A stretch of 42,291 bases of DNA, from positions 1 through 42,291 of the forward strand of contig DAOTXK010000394.1 in assembly GCA_034435395.1 (NCBI GenBank), read 5' to 3'. Positions within the stretch are counted from its first letter, which is position 1, and each line of letters begins with the position of its first letter. The notes below the pieces were generated by a model. That model saw nothing but the letters and a program-made list of their open reading frames with translations. It made no database searches and was not told the DNA's origin. The translations under genes and the position numbers were made by a program. Source of the stretch: DAOTXK01 sp034435395 (GTDB lineage: Bacteria > Chloroflexota > Anaerolineae > Aggregatilineales > Ch27). Positions 31,710-40,074 of the stretch are shown here, piece after piece.

Positions 31710-33221
31710 TCACCGGGCGGCGGGCGGCGCTTCGCCGGGGTTTTCCGACAGCCGGGCGACATCCTGAACGCGGGCGTAAGCGGCGTCCCAGTCGCCCGAA
31801 GCCGCTGGCTCATACCGCCTTAACTGGACGGAGCGCCGGATCAGCGCCCGCCCGGCTTCATGCGACTCCACATGGCCGGTGGTCATGGCCTGGACCATCA
31901 GGTTGCCCATGGCCGTCGCCTCGCCCGGCCCGGCGATGACCGGGCGGTTGGTCGCGTCCGCCGTCATCTGGCACAGCAGCCGGTTGCGCGAGCCGCCGCC
32001 GACGATGTGGATGACCTCCACCGCCTGCCCCAGCACTTCCTCCAGCTGTTCCAGCGTCTGGCGGTATTTCAGCGCCAGGCTCTCCAGGATGCAGCGCAGC
32101 ACCGCGCCCCTGGTCTCCGGGACGGGCTGCCCGGTGCGCTGGCAGAACGCCCGGATGCGTCCCGGCATGTCGCCGGGGGTGCGGAAGTCCGGGCTGTTGG
32201 GGTGCGGGTCGATCACCGGGCCGAAGGCGGGCGCGGCGGCGGCCATCTCGACCAGTTCGTCGGGCGTGTACATCTCGCCCGCGCTGGCCCAGGTCTCCTG
32301 GCAGGACTGGACCAGCCACATCCCCAGGATGTTTTTGAGCAGCCGGAACGTGCCGTCCACCCCGCCCTCGTTGGTGAAGTTGTACTTCAGGCTCTCCGGC
32401 GTGATGACGGGCGCGCGCACCTCCGCCCCCATCAGTGACCAGGTCCCCGAACTGATGTAAGCAAAGCGGTTGTTTTCCGCTGGCACCGCCGCCACCGCCG
32501 AGCCGGTGTCGTGGGTCGCCACCGCGATGACCGGGCCGTCGATACCCCCCCGTTCCCGGAGGGAGGCCGGCAACGGTCCCAGCACCGTGCCCGGCGGGAC
32601 CACCTCCGGCAGCATGCCGGTGGGAATGCCCAGCCGCTCCAGCAGGTCCCTGGCCCAGTCGTCGGCCCGTGGGTCGTAAAACTGCGTGCAGGTGGCGCTG
32701 GTGAACTCGACTACCTGGCGGCCTGTCAGCCAGTAATTGAGCAGGTCGGCGATGGTCAGGAAGGTGGCGGCGTGGCGCAGGGCGGGCGCTCCCGCCAGGG
32801 CCATGGCATAAAGCTGGTACAGCGTGTTGATCTGCATGAACTGGATGCCGGTGCGCGCGTACAGCTCCTCGCGGGGGACCTTCTCGAAGACCCGCGCCAT
32901 CATGCCATCGGTGCGCCGGTCGCGGTTATGGACCGGGTTATCCAACAAGGCCCCACTTTCGTCCAGCAGGGCGAAGTCCACTCCCCAGGTGTCCAGCCCG
33001 ATGCCGTCGGGTCTCCCCTCGGCGACGCCCTGCCAGGCGCGCAGGCCGGTCAGCACCCCGCTCCACAGGTACAGGATATCCCAGTACAGCGTGTTCCCCA
33101 CCGGCACCGCCTGGTTGGGGAAGCGGTGTATCTCCTGCAGGGCCAGGCGGCCCGCCTCCAGCGTCCCCACCATGGCCCGGCCCTCCGAGGTACCGATGTC
33201 AAAAACCAGGTATCGCGGCAT
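31710..33221 (-). CDS. rhaB: Rhamnulokinase (FGGY carbohydrate kinase)
   Basis: Phosphorylates L-rhamnulose in rhamnose catabolism. The 503-aa protein shows both FGGY domains: N-terminal phosphate loop VFDIGTSEGRAMVG, sugar-binding GLDTWGVDFALLDESG and NRDRRTDGM, DLLNYWLTG, the central ATHDTGSAVAAVP with catalytic-type Asp, SSGTWSLMG, and the C-terminal IVGGGSRNRLLCQMTADA. The LDTWGVDF/YRDxRT combination is typical of RhaB rather than glycerol or xylulose kinases. No rhaA, rhaD or transporter gene is beside it. Start ATG follows the upstream lipoprotein gene by 24 bases, suggesting co-transcription. Confidence 0.9.
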   Translation of the reverse strand: MPRYLVFDIGTSEGRAMVGTLEAGRLALQEIHRFPNQAVPVGNTLYWDILYLWSGVLTGLRAWQGVAEGRPDGIGLDTWGVDFALLDESGALLDNPVHNRDRRTDGMMARVFEKVPREELYARTGIQFMQINTLYQLYAMALAGAPALRHAATFLTIADLLNYWLTGRQVVEFTSATCTQFYDPRADDWARDLLERLGIPTGMLPEVVPPGTVLGPLPASLRERGGIDGPVIAVATHDTGSAVAAVPAENNRFAYISSGTWSLMGAEVRAPVITPESLKYNFTNEGGVDGTFRLLKNILGMWLVQSCQETWASAGEMYTPDELVEMAAAAPAFGPVIDPHPNSPDFRTPGDMPGRIRAFCQRTGQPVPETRGAVLRCILESLALKYRQTLEQLEEVLGQAVEVIHIVGGGSRNRLLCQMTADATNRPVIAGPGEATAMGNLMVQAMTTGHVESHEAGRALIRRSVQLRRYEPAASGDWDAAYARVQDVARLSENPGEAPPAAR

Positions 33222-33245
33222 CCGACGCCCTCCTCCCGTGCGTCG

Positions 33246-34772
33246 TCAGAACTCGTAACAATGGGCGGCGTGCATCCACACCTTGGTGACGGCAATCGGC
33301 CACACGTTCTGGAACTGAATTTTGACGGTCACGGCGTCGTCCTGGTGGGCGGCGAAGCTGAAGCGGTAGATGTACTCGTTTTGCGGGGGCAGGTTCCAGG
33401 TATTCGTGCCGAAGACGGAACCGTTGTGCCACCAATCGGCGATCTGCCCGCCGCTGGCGCTTTCCACCACCCACCGCCAGTTCAGCAGCCGCTCCCAGCC
33501 CGGCGTATTTTCGGCAGAGGCCCAGATTTCGCCGCCCGCGCCGTCGTTCACCTGGACGAAGGGGTGAAAGATCGCCGTCACGGTGTAGGTGTGCCCGGCC
33601 TGCACCGGGACTCCCGACTGGCCCATCGCCCAGCTGAAGACCCGCCAGGTGCCGCCCATCTCCACCGCTGTGCGGGCGTAGCGCTCGTGCAGGTAGGCAT
33701 GCAGCCCGACCACATTGCCGGGATCGCGCCACTGGCTGCGCACGCGCTCGGTGACCCCGCCTTCCAGCGGCACGCCCACGTACTCCTCCTGCCACCAGCC
33801 CGCCACGCCGTTGAGCCAGTAGCCGTAGTGCACCTGCGGCCCCAGCAGGTTGGGGTTTTCGCACAGCTCGCGCCCCTCGCCGGTGATCGGGCTATCCAGG
33901 GTGACCAGCGGCTCGGCGGACGCCGGCGGTCCGGCGCTGGTCGGGGCCGCCGCTACCGGCCCACCGCTGGGCGGCGGCGGGCGGACCTGCGCCACCGGCA
34001 GCGCCGCCGTCTCCCCCTGGATATCCAGGTTCCCGGCGAAAATCCATCCCTCGTGGACCCAGGCGGTGTTGTTGGGGTCAGGATAATGGTGAATCTGGTA
34101 CCAGGTCTGGGTCTCGTCCCGGCCCACCACCGCCACTGTTACCCCGTCCGGCAGCACAAACACCACGTCATACCCCGTCCCCGACCCGCTCCGCACGTTG
34201 GTGCCGACGGTCGTCACCGCCTCCACCCCCGGCGCGGCGTCTGTGCCGGCCTCTTCAGCCGGGGCTGCTTCCGTTTCGGTTGGCGCGGCGGTGGGGCCGG
34301 GCGGCGGGGGTGTCGCGGTGGGAGTCATGGTGGGCGTCGTTGTGGCCGTGGGGGAAGGCATCCCCGTCGGGGCAGCCACCATCACCCGGACCCGGTCCGG
34401 TTCGCTGGCCGTGCCATCTTCCCGGTAAGCCACGACCGCCAGTTCGTGCGCGCCCAGGCTCGCCGCCGTCCAGTACAGGCTCGTCGAGACGGCGGCCTGG
34501 CCGCCCGCTCCTGGTGCCCACCACTCGGCGGCAGCCGCCCCGTCCGCCCACAGGACGATGCGGGCCACCCCCGCGCCGGGATCGGCTGCCTGGACCACCA
34601 GCAGCATGGCCGTCCCCGCCGGGTAAGTCACGTCGCTGGCGGGCACGACAATCGACACGCGGGGACTCCCCTGAGGCACAGACGCGCCCGTCAGCTGGCA
34701 GGCCACCAGCAGCGTGGCCGCCACCAGCGTGGCCACTCCAAGTCCGCCGATACCCTGGAACAGTCGTCCCAT
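33246..34772 (-). CDS. Secreted lipoprotein with SH3b domain
   Basis: The 508-aa protein begins MGRLFQGIGGLGVATLVAA and has a lipobox ending LLVAC, so it is probably a lipid-anchored surface protein. An Ig-like beta module comes first (VSIVVPASDVTYPAGTAM...), then a Pro/Thr-rich spacer (SPTATTTPTMTPTATPPPP). A bacterial SH3 domain follows, TVGTNVRSGSGTGYDVVFVLPDGVTVAVVGRD...WYQI...GWI. The last ~200 residues are a Trp-rich beta domain of unknown family (EYVGVPLEGGVTERV...), perhaps carbohydrate-binding. ATG 34772 is chosen for GGAGG seven bases upstream. A promoter lies at 34811-34840. Function unknown; wall or glycan binding is plausible. Confidence 0.82.
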   Translation of the reverse strand: MGRLFQGIGGLGVATLVAATLLVACQLTGASVPQGSPRVSIVVPASDVTYPAGTAMLLVVQAADPGAGVARIVLWADGAAAAEWWAPGAGGQAAVSTSLYWTAASLGAHELAVVAYREDGTASEPDRVRVMVAAPTGMPSPTATTTPTMTPTATPPPPGPTAAPTETEAAPAEEAGTDAAPGVEAVTTVGTNVRSGSGTGYDVVFVLPDGVTVAVVGRDETQTWYQIHHYPDPNNTAWVHEGWIFAGNLDIQGETAALPVAQVRPPPPSGGPVAAAPTSAGPPASAEPLVTLDSPITGEGRELCENPNLLGPQVHYGYWLNGVAGWWQEEYVGVPLEGGVTERVRSQWRDPGNVVGLHAYLHERYARTAVEMGGTWRVFSWAMGQSGVPVQAGHTYTVTAIFHPFVQVNDGAGGEIWASAENTPGWERLLNWRWVVESASGGQIADWWHNGSVFGTNTWNLPPQNEYIYRFSFAAHQDDAVTVKIQFQNVWPIAVTKVWMHAAHCYEF

Positions 34773-34810
34773 CGTCTCGCCTCCGCCCCCCACCCAGGAA
34801 TTGTGAAAAA

Positions 34811-34840
34811 TTTATAAAATCTGGCGATGGAGAGGCTCAA
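34811..34840 (-). promoter_or_regulatory. Promoter of the SH3b lipoprotein-rhaB unit
   Basis: TTGAGC (34840-34835), 18 bases, TATAAA (34816-34811) on the minus strand, in an AT-rich patch. Start predicted near 34804, about 30 bases before the ATG. Confidence 0.55.
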
Positions 34841-34865
34841 AACTGGCGGTTGACAAACGTTCGCG

Positions 34866-34890
34866 GGAAGCGGCCCTCGCCGCCGCTTCC
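34866..34890 (-). terminator. Hairpin after the orphan permease gene
   Basis: GGAAGCGGC and GCCGCTTCC form a perfect 9-bp stem with a 7-base loop, 17 bases after the permease stop. The following bases (CGCGAACGTTTG) hold only a weak T-run, so termination may be partial. Confidence 0.5.
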
Positions 34891-34907
34891 GTGGGCTGGC
34901 AGGCCGT

Positions 34908-35684
34908 TCAGCGGGCGAGATACTGCCAGGCCAGCAGCCGCCGTTCGGCCAGCGCAACCAGCCCATACAGCGACAGGGCCAGGGCGGCCAGCGTCAGCAC
35001 GGCCACGATCATCAGCGGCGTGTCAAACACCGCCCGCGAGGAATTCACCAGGAAGCCCAGCCCCGCCCCCGCGCTGACAAATTCCCCCACCACCGCGCCG
35101 ATCACCGACAGCGTGGCGCTGACCTTCAGCCCGCCCATCAGCACGGGCAGGGCGGCGGGCGCTTCCAGATGGCGGAAGGTCTGCCAGCGCGTCGCTTCCA
35201 GGGCGCGCATGAGGTCGTGCAGCTCCGGCGCGACGCCGCGCACCCCCACGATGGTGTTGATCAGCATGGGAAAAAAGACGATCAACGCGCAGATCAGCAC
35301 TTTGCTGGCCAGGCCGGACCCAAACCAGATCACCAGCAGCGGGGCGATGGCCACGATCGGCACGGCTTGCAGCGCCACCAGGTACGGCGTGATGATCCGC
35401 TCCAGCAGCGCGCTCCTGGCGATCAGGTAGCCCAGCAGCAGCGCCACGCTCGCCCCCACGGCCAGCCCCAGCAGCACCTCTTGCAGCGTGACCAGCGTGT
35501 GGCGCAGCAGGGAACCGTCCGCCACCACGGCCAGCAGCCGCGCCCCCACCGTGGCCGGGGCCGGCACCAGAAAAGCCGGATAGACCGCGCTGCGGAACAG
35601 CGCTTCCCAGCCGAGGATGAAGATCGCGACCAGCATCGGCATGACCAGGGCGCGTCCCCAGCCCGTTCTGAGCAGTCGAAACAC
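34908..35684 (-). CDS. ABC transporter permease (SsuC/TauC/ThiX type)
   Basis: Inner-membrane subunit of an importer of the nitrate/sulfonate/thiamine-precursor group. The 258-aa protein has six helices and the BPD_transp_1 EAA loop LMRALEATRWQTFRHLEAPAALP. The motif QAVPIVAIAPLLVIWFGSGLASK is diagnostic of this subgroup. The start is GTG at 35684; an internal ATG at residue 15 is possible. Neither a binding protein nor an ATPase lies beside it, so it is an orphan here and its substrate is not assignable. A terminator-like hairpin follows the stop. Confidence 0.9.
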   Translation of the reverse strand: MFRLLRTGWGRALVMPMLVAIFILGWEALFRSAVYPAFLVPAPATVGARLLAVVADGSLLRHTLVTLQEVLLGLAVGASVALLLGYLIARSALLERIITPYLVALQAVPIVAIAPLLVIWFGSGLASKVLICALIVFFPMLINTIVGVRGVAPELHDLMRALEATRWQTFRHLEAPAALPVLMGGLKVSATLSVIGAVVGEFVSAGAGLGFLVNSSRAVFDTPLMIVAVLTLAALALSLYGLVALAERRLLAWQYLAR

Positions 35685-35925
35685 GGCGACGCCTTAGTTA
35701 AACAGGATAAACCCACAGCGGCGCGACGACCGTCGGTATCCATGCCGCCGCTACGACCACCCACTTTGGTAGCGGCGCAAGGAATCGCGACGCCCCGCCG
35801 CCCGGACCCGGGGCGAGTATAGCAACCCGCCGGGGGTTTGTGCTACTATCGTGGGGCCGCTGGTGGGACGTTCGATGGTGCGCCCCACGGCGACCAAGCC
35901 AGCGCTGGGTCGACCGGGAGCGTGG

Positions 35926-37257
35926 ATGAGCAAGCTGGGACTGCACATCGCGGGCACGTTAGAGGCGGCGGGCCTCAGCCTTGAGCAGATAGTCGCCGCC
36001 CACCCGCGCCTCATTGTGATCACCGACGATGGGGCGGCGCTCACGGCTCTGGATCAGGCGCTGGGGGACCGCTGCCTGCTGGTGAGCGGCACGGAGTCCC
36101 TGGGAACGGACTGGGGGACCTTTTGGGACGGTCCCGCCGGGAGGGACCTTAACCGGGCGCTGGCGCTGTGGGAGGAGGCTGCCCGGCCTCTGCTGGAGGC
36201 GGCCCCTTTCGCCTACTGGATGAGCTTCCAGGGCGTGCGGGACCGGGCGCACGCCGCCGCTTACGCCGCCTTCGAGGCCGCCCGCGTCGAACGGCTGGCG
36301 GCGCTGGACCGGCGGGCCTGCGTGGGCAACTTCGCCACCGGCCGGCCCGATCCCCGCGATCCGGCCTGGAAGGGCTTCCTGACCGCCTGCCGGGCGGCCC
36401 AGGCCCACGGCGGCCTGCTCGGCTTGCAGAAGTTCGGCGCGCTGTATCTGTGGACCGGCTATGGCTCCAACGAATGGACGGGCCGTGGCTTCCGCCTGGA
36501 GCGTAAGTTCCCGGAAGCGTACCACCAGGACGCCAGCCTGTGCCTGGGCTACCGCGCTCTGTACCGGGACTGGCTGGAACCGGTCGGGCTGGGCGCGCTG
36601 CCGCTGGTCATCACCGCCTGCGGGCTGGGGCCGACCGCTGACGCCATCACGGCGGCCCTCAGCGTGGACGGCCAGCCGACCGCTGGCTGGGCCACCTGCG
36701 CCCCCACCTGGCGGCGGCGTGACGGCGAGCATGACGCGGTGGATTTTTACCTGCGGCAGCTGGAATGGTACGATGCCCAGATCGCCCGCGATCCCGTTCT
36801 GATCGGGGCAGCGGTGGCTGGCTGGGGCGCGCATGACGCCTCGGCCATCGACGGTCGGCTGGCGGAGGGCCTGCTGGCCCACATCGCCGCCGGGCCGCCT
36901 CCCACCGATTCCCTGCGCCCGACGCCGTCCGGGTGGGGCCTCCCGGCGATGACCGCGGCAACGTCCCCGAACCCCGCTCAGCCGACCGCGCCGCCAGCGC
37001 CGGGGGCAGGGGGACGGTACTATTACGTCGCGGTGGATCACCCGGAGGTTTTTGACGCGCTGTGGCGGGAGGGCCAGCCGCTGGCTGAGGCGGCCCGCGC
37101 CCTCCTGACCTGGCGCGAGGCGGGCGGGCGGTTTTTCCTGCAAACGGATGATCCGGCCATCTGGCGACGGCTGTACCAGTACGGTCAGCTGCTGGCCCAG
37201 CGGTTGAATGCCGGGATCGACGGCGGCGAGATCGACCCTGCTTCGCGGGACCCGTAG
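35926..37257 (+). CDS. Hypothetical protein, possibly TIM-barrel glycosidase-like
   Basis: A 443-aa soluble protein without signal peptide or membrane helix, starting MSKLGLHIAG. The opening KLGLHI, alternating hydrophobic strands (RLIVITDD, PFAYWMSFQGV, ALPLVITACGLG) and conserved-looking acidic/aromatic patches suggest a beta/alpha barrel like those in uncharacterised Chloroflexota glycoside-hydrolase-like proteins. This is a weak fold guess. A Pro/Ala linker (about 345-375) leads to a short C-terminal segment. ATG 35926 has GGGAG upstream; the frame extends 25 codons further without support. Divergent from the orphan permease. Function not assigned. Confidence 0.75.
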   Translation: MSKLGLHIAGTLEAAGLSLEQIVAAHPRLIVITDDGAALTALDQALGDRCLLVSGTESLGTDWGTFWDGPAGRDLNRALALWEEAARPLLEAAPFAYWMSFQGVRDRAHAAAYAAFEAARVERLAALDRRACVGNFATGRPDPRDPAWKGFLTACRAAQAHGGLLGLQKFGALYLWTGYGSNEWTGRGFRLERKFPEAYHQDASLCLGYRALYRDWLEPVGLGALPLVITACGLGPTADAITAALSVDGQPTAGWATCAPTWRRRDGEHDAVDFYLRQLEWYDAQIARDPVLIGAAVAGWGAHDASAIDGRLAEGLLAHIAAGPPPTDSLRPTPSGWGLPAMTAATSPNPAQPTAPPAPGAGGRYYYVAVDHPEVFDALWREGQPLAEAARALLTWREAGGRFFLQTDDPAIWRRLYQYGQLLAQRLNAGIDGGEIDPASRDP

Positions 37258-37353
37258 CTGGCTGGACGATACCGGGTCGGCGACCGCCCGGCGCTGCGGG
37301 CGATGAGGGCCTTCGCCGGCGCAACCGATTGCTCTGGAGAGGTGTCACCGACG

Positions 37354-38601
37354 ATGATCACAACCGAACGGCTTTACGTCCACGACTCCTACACCACGCA
37401 GTTCACGGCCCGCGTCATGGAGGCGATTCTGGATGGCGACCGCCCGGCGCTGGTCCTGGACCGGACGTATTTTTACCCCACCAGCGGCGGCCAGCCGCAC
37501 GACACCGGCCTCATCAATGGCCTGGAAGTGCTGGATGTGGCGGTCCGCGAAGCCGACGGCGCGGTGCTGCACACGGTCGCCGGAGAGCCGATCCCCCCTG
37601 TGGGCGCGGCAGTGACCGGCGCGGTCAACTGGGCGCGCCGCCTGGATCACATGCAGCACCACACCGGCCAGCACATCCTGACCTGGGCCTTTGTCCAGGC
37701 CGCGGCGGCCGGCACGGTCAGCTTCCACCTGGGTGAGGAAGCCGCCACCATCGACCTGGACCGCCCGGACCTGACGCCGGCCCAGATCGATGCCGCCGAG
37801 GACCTCGCCAACGCTGCGGTGGGGCGGAACCTGCCAGTGCGGGCCTGGTACCCGACGGCGGGCGAACTGGCGAACCTGCCCCTCCGTAAGGTGCCGGTGA
37901 TCGACGGCCAGTTGCGCGTGGTGAGCATTGGCGACCTGGACTGCACGGCCTGCGGCGGGACCCACGTCGCCCACACCGGCGAGATCGGGCTGATCAAAGT
38001 CACCCGCGCCGAAAAATACAAGGACATGACCCGCGTCGAGTTCCGCTGCGGGACCCGCGCCCTGCGCGACTACCGTCACAAGCATGCCCTCCTCCAGCAG
38101 GTGGCCGCCGACCTGACCATCGGCTTTTGGGAGCTGCCGGCGGCCATCGCCCGCCTCCAGGCGGAGATCAAACAGCTTCGCGCCGACTGGCGCGCCGCCC
38201 GGCAACGGTTGCTGGCCCTGGACGCCCAGGAGCTTTGGGAAACCGCCGCCGAGCGGAACGGCGTCCGCGTGGTCGTCCGCGCCTGGGAGGCCGCCGACCG
38301 CCAGCCGGACGAGCTGCCCGCCCTGGCCAGCCGCCTCATCCAGGAACCCCAAACGGTGGCCCTGCTGGGCCTGGCCGGGGAGAAGGCGCAGATCGTGATG
38401 GCCCGCTCGCCGGACCTGCCCGACCTGGACCTGGTCCCCTGGCTGCGGGGCGTGACCGGCGCGCTGGCGGGCGGCGGCCAGGGGCGCGGCGGCGGACGCC
38501 CGGACTTCGCCCAGGGCGGCGGCATGAGCGCTGACCTGCCCGCCCTCGCCGCTGTGTTACGCCAGGCGGGGGAGGCCATCCTGGCGGCGGCCAACGGATA
38601 A
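37354..38601 (+). CDS. AlaX-type alanyl-tRNA editing protein with DHHA1 domain
   Basis: Free-standing relative of the alanyl-tRNA synthetase editing domain that hydrolyses Ser- or Gly-tRNA(Ala). The 415-aa protein has the two zinc motifs HMQHHTGQHIL (HxxxH) and CTACGGTHV (CxxxH). These are followed by a coiled-coil helical stretch (LQAEIKQLRADWRAARQRL) and a C-terminal DHHA1 domain ending in the Gly-rich GGGQGRGGGRPDFAQGGG. This is the long AlaX form. ATG 37354 (MITTERLY) is preferred; the fold begins there. It is followed 18 bases later by the metallo-beta-lactamase-fold gene. Confidence 0.92.
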   Translation: MITTERLYVHDSYTTQFTARVMEAILDGDRPALVLDRTYFYPTSGGQPHDTGLINGLEVLDVAVREADGAVLHTVAGEPIPPVGAAVTGAVNWARRLDHMQHHTGQHILTWAFVQAAAAGTVSFHLGEEAATIDLDRPDLTPAQIDAAEDLANAAVGRNLPVRAWYPTAGELANLPLRKVPVIDGQLRVVSIGDLDCTACGGTHVAHTGEIGLIKVTRAEKYKDMTRVEFRCGTRALRDYRHKHALLQQVAADLTIGFWELPAAIARLQAEIKQLRADWRAARQRLLALDAQELWETAAERNGVRVVVRAWEAADRQPDELPALASRLIQEPQTVALLGLAGEKAQIVMARSPDLPDLDLVPWLRGVTGALAGGGQGRGGGRPDFAQGGGMSADLPALAAVLRQAGEAILAAANG

Positions 38602-38619
38602 AAGGAGTCAGGGGCCAAA

Positions 38620-39474
38620 ATGCAGGAACTTTCCGAGCAGATTGTGGTTTCGACCGAGTTTCGCCGGATCAACGTCGGGGCCATCGGCACCGGCCGCGGG
38701 ATCGTATGCGTGGATGTCCCCCCCTATCCCCGGGAAGCTCGCTACTGGCGGGCGCTGCTCCTGGAGCACTTCAAGCAGCCGATCCGCTATATCGTCCTGA
38801 CCGACACCCACCGCGACCGCCTGTTGGGCCTGCACTGGTTCGAGGAGGCCCAGATCATCGCCCACGACACGGCCCATGCCGCCCTCAAAGCGCTGCCGGG
38901 CACGTTTGTGGATCAGGCGGCGGACGCGCTGTCCGAGACCAGCGACGAACGGATGTCCTTCTCCGGGGTGCGGCTGCGCCAGCCCCGTATCACCTTCAGC
39001 GAGCGGATGACCGTTTACGTGGACGGCTTCCCGGTACCCTTGCTGGCCATGCCCGGCCCCACGCCGGGTAACATCTGGGTCCACCTGCCTGACGCGCGCG
39101 TGGTCTTCACCGGGGATAGCGTGGTGCTGGGCCAGCCCCTCTACCTGGGACAGGTCCAGAGCAAAGCCTGGCTCAACAGCCTGACGCTGCTGCGCCGCCC
39201 GCGCTTCGCGGCGGACGTGATCGTGCCGGGGAGGGGGCCGCTGACCGACAAGGAAGCGACTCAACAGGTCTCGGAACTGGTGCGTTATCTGCGGCGGCGG
39301 GTGCAGCGGCTGTACAGCTCCGGGCGGGCGCGCGCCGAGATCGCCGACATCGTGCCCGGCGTCCTGGAACAGCTTGCCATCTCCCTTGAGCAGGAAGACG
39401 TTCACCGCCGGTTTAAGCTCGGCCTGGAATCGATCTACGACGAACTCCGGCTGGAAGACGACACTGATACGTGA
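38620..39474 (+). CDS. Metallo-beta-lactamase-fold protein with degenerate metal site
   Basis: A 284-aa protein with the overall MBL order of motifs but altered ligands. The canonical HxHxDH reads D-T-H-R-D-R (Asp62, His64, Asp66, Arg67), the PGHTPG loop reads PGPTPG (Pro147), TGDS (Asp166) is kept, and the last His position reads PGRGP (Arg205). Four of seven usual ligands are therefore replaced, so a zinc hydrolase activity is unlikely as read; a non-catalytic or altered-metal role is inferred. A 70-residue helical C-terminus follows. AAAGGAG lies upstream of the ATG. Likely co-transcribed with the AlaX gene. Confidence 0.85.
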   Translation: MQELSEQIVVSTEFRRINVGAIGTGRGIVCVDVPPYPREARYWRALLLEHFKQPIRYIVLTDTHRDRLLGLHWFEEAQIIAHDTAHAALKALPGTFVDQAADALSETSDERMSFSGVRLRQPRITFSERMTVYVDGFPVPLLAMPGPTPGNIWVHLPDARVVFTGDSVVLGQPLYLGQVQSKAWLNSLTLLRRPRFAADVIVPGRGPLTDKEATQQVSELVRYLRRRVQRLYSSGRARAEIADIVPGVLEQLAISLEQEDVHRRFKLGLESIYDELRLEDDTDT

Positions 39475-39570
39475 GCGAGCCGGGGTCCTGGCGACGACGG
39501 TCGTCTTTCCCCGACGGCGCGAACGCCATACAATAAGGCTGTCAGGCTGCCGGGGTGTGAGGAGTCCGCC

Positions 39571-40074
39571 ATGACGCCGGTGAACCCGAACGAGGCATTG
39601 TGGGAGATCAACAACGAATACCGCAAGCGGCTCAGCCTCCTCATGGGGCACATGAAGCTGCTGGAGCACCTCCTGCACATGCAGGGCAACGTCGAACCCG
39701 CCTTGCAGGCCGCCATCCGCCGGGTTCGGGTCACGCTGGAGGACATTGACGCCGATCATCATGAGTGGCGGCACGCCTACTATTACCAGGTCCCCGACGG
39801 CGGCCACAAGCGCCGGATGGTCAGTCATCCCCAGGCGGTGCAGCTGGCCCTGCAAACTTTCTCGGCGATGCTCAGCGAGCATCTGGCGGCGCTGAACGCG
39901 ATCGCGGCCACCGTGCGCGGCCTGCCCCGCCCGGCCCCGTCCCTGACGCGGGTGATCAAAGGCGGTGACCTGTGGCAGATGTGCCTGGAGGGCCTCGAGT
40001 CGCTGGCGACCTATGACCAGTTCGTGCGTGACGAACTGGCCGGCCAGTCGCCGCGCCTGCGGGGAGTCCCCTAA
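39571..40074 (+). CDS. Hypothetical helical protein
   Basis: A 167-aa soluble, mostly helical protein (MTPVNPNEALWEINNEYRKR...), rich in His and Met in its first third (LLMGHMKLLEHLLHMQG). No family recognised. A TACAAT -10 element (39529-39534) 36 bases upstream and GTGAGGAG before the ATG support it as a real, separately transcribed gene. The stop overlaps the stop of the convergent membrane protein by four bases (CTAA). Confidence 0.7.
   Translation: MTPVNPNEALWEINNEYRKRLSLLMGHMKLLEHLLHMQGNVEPALQAAIRRVRVTLEDIDADHHEWRHAYYYQVPDGGHKRRMVSHPQAVQLALQTFSAMLSEHLAALNAIAATVRGLPRPAPSLTRVIKGGDLWQMCLEGLESLATYDQFVRDELAGQSPRLRGVP

Noticed and set aside
32511..34817. A 768-codon open frame on the plus strand
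   Set aside because: It is antisense to the rhamnulokinase and SH3b lipoprotein genes, has His/Arg/Pro/Gln-rich shadow composition and no family motifs. Long antisense frames are expected at this GC content.
34908..35925. A thiamine-precursor (ThiX) role with a TPP riboswitch for the orphan permease
   Set aside because: No TPP aptamer core or thi genes are visible upstream; family motifs alone do not separate ThiX from SsuC/TauC.
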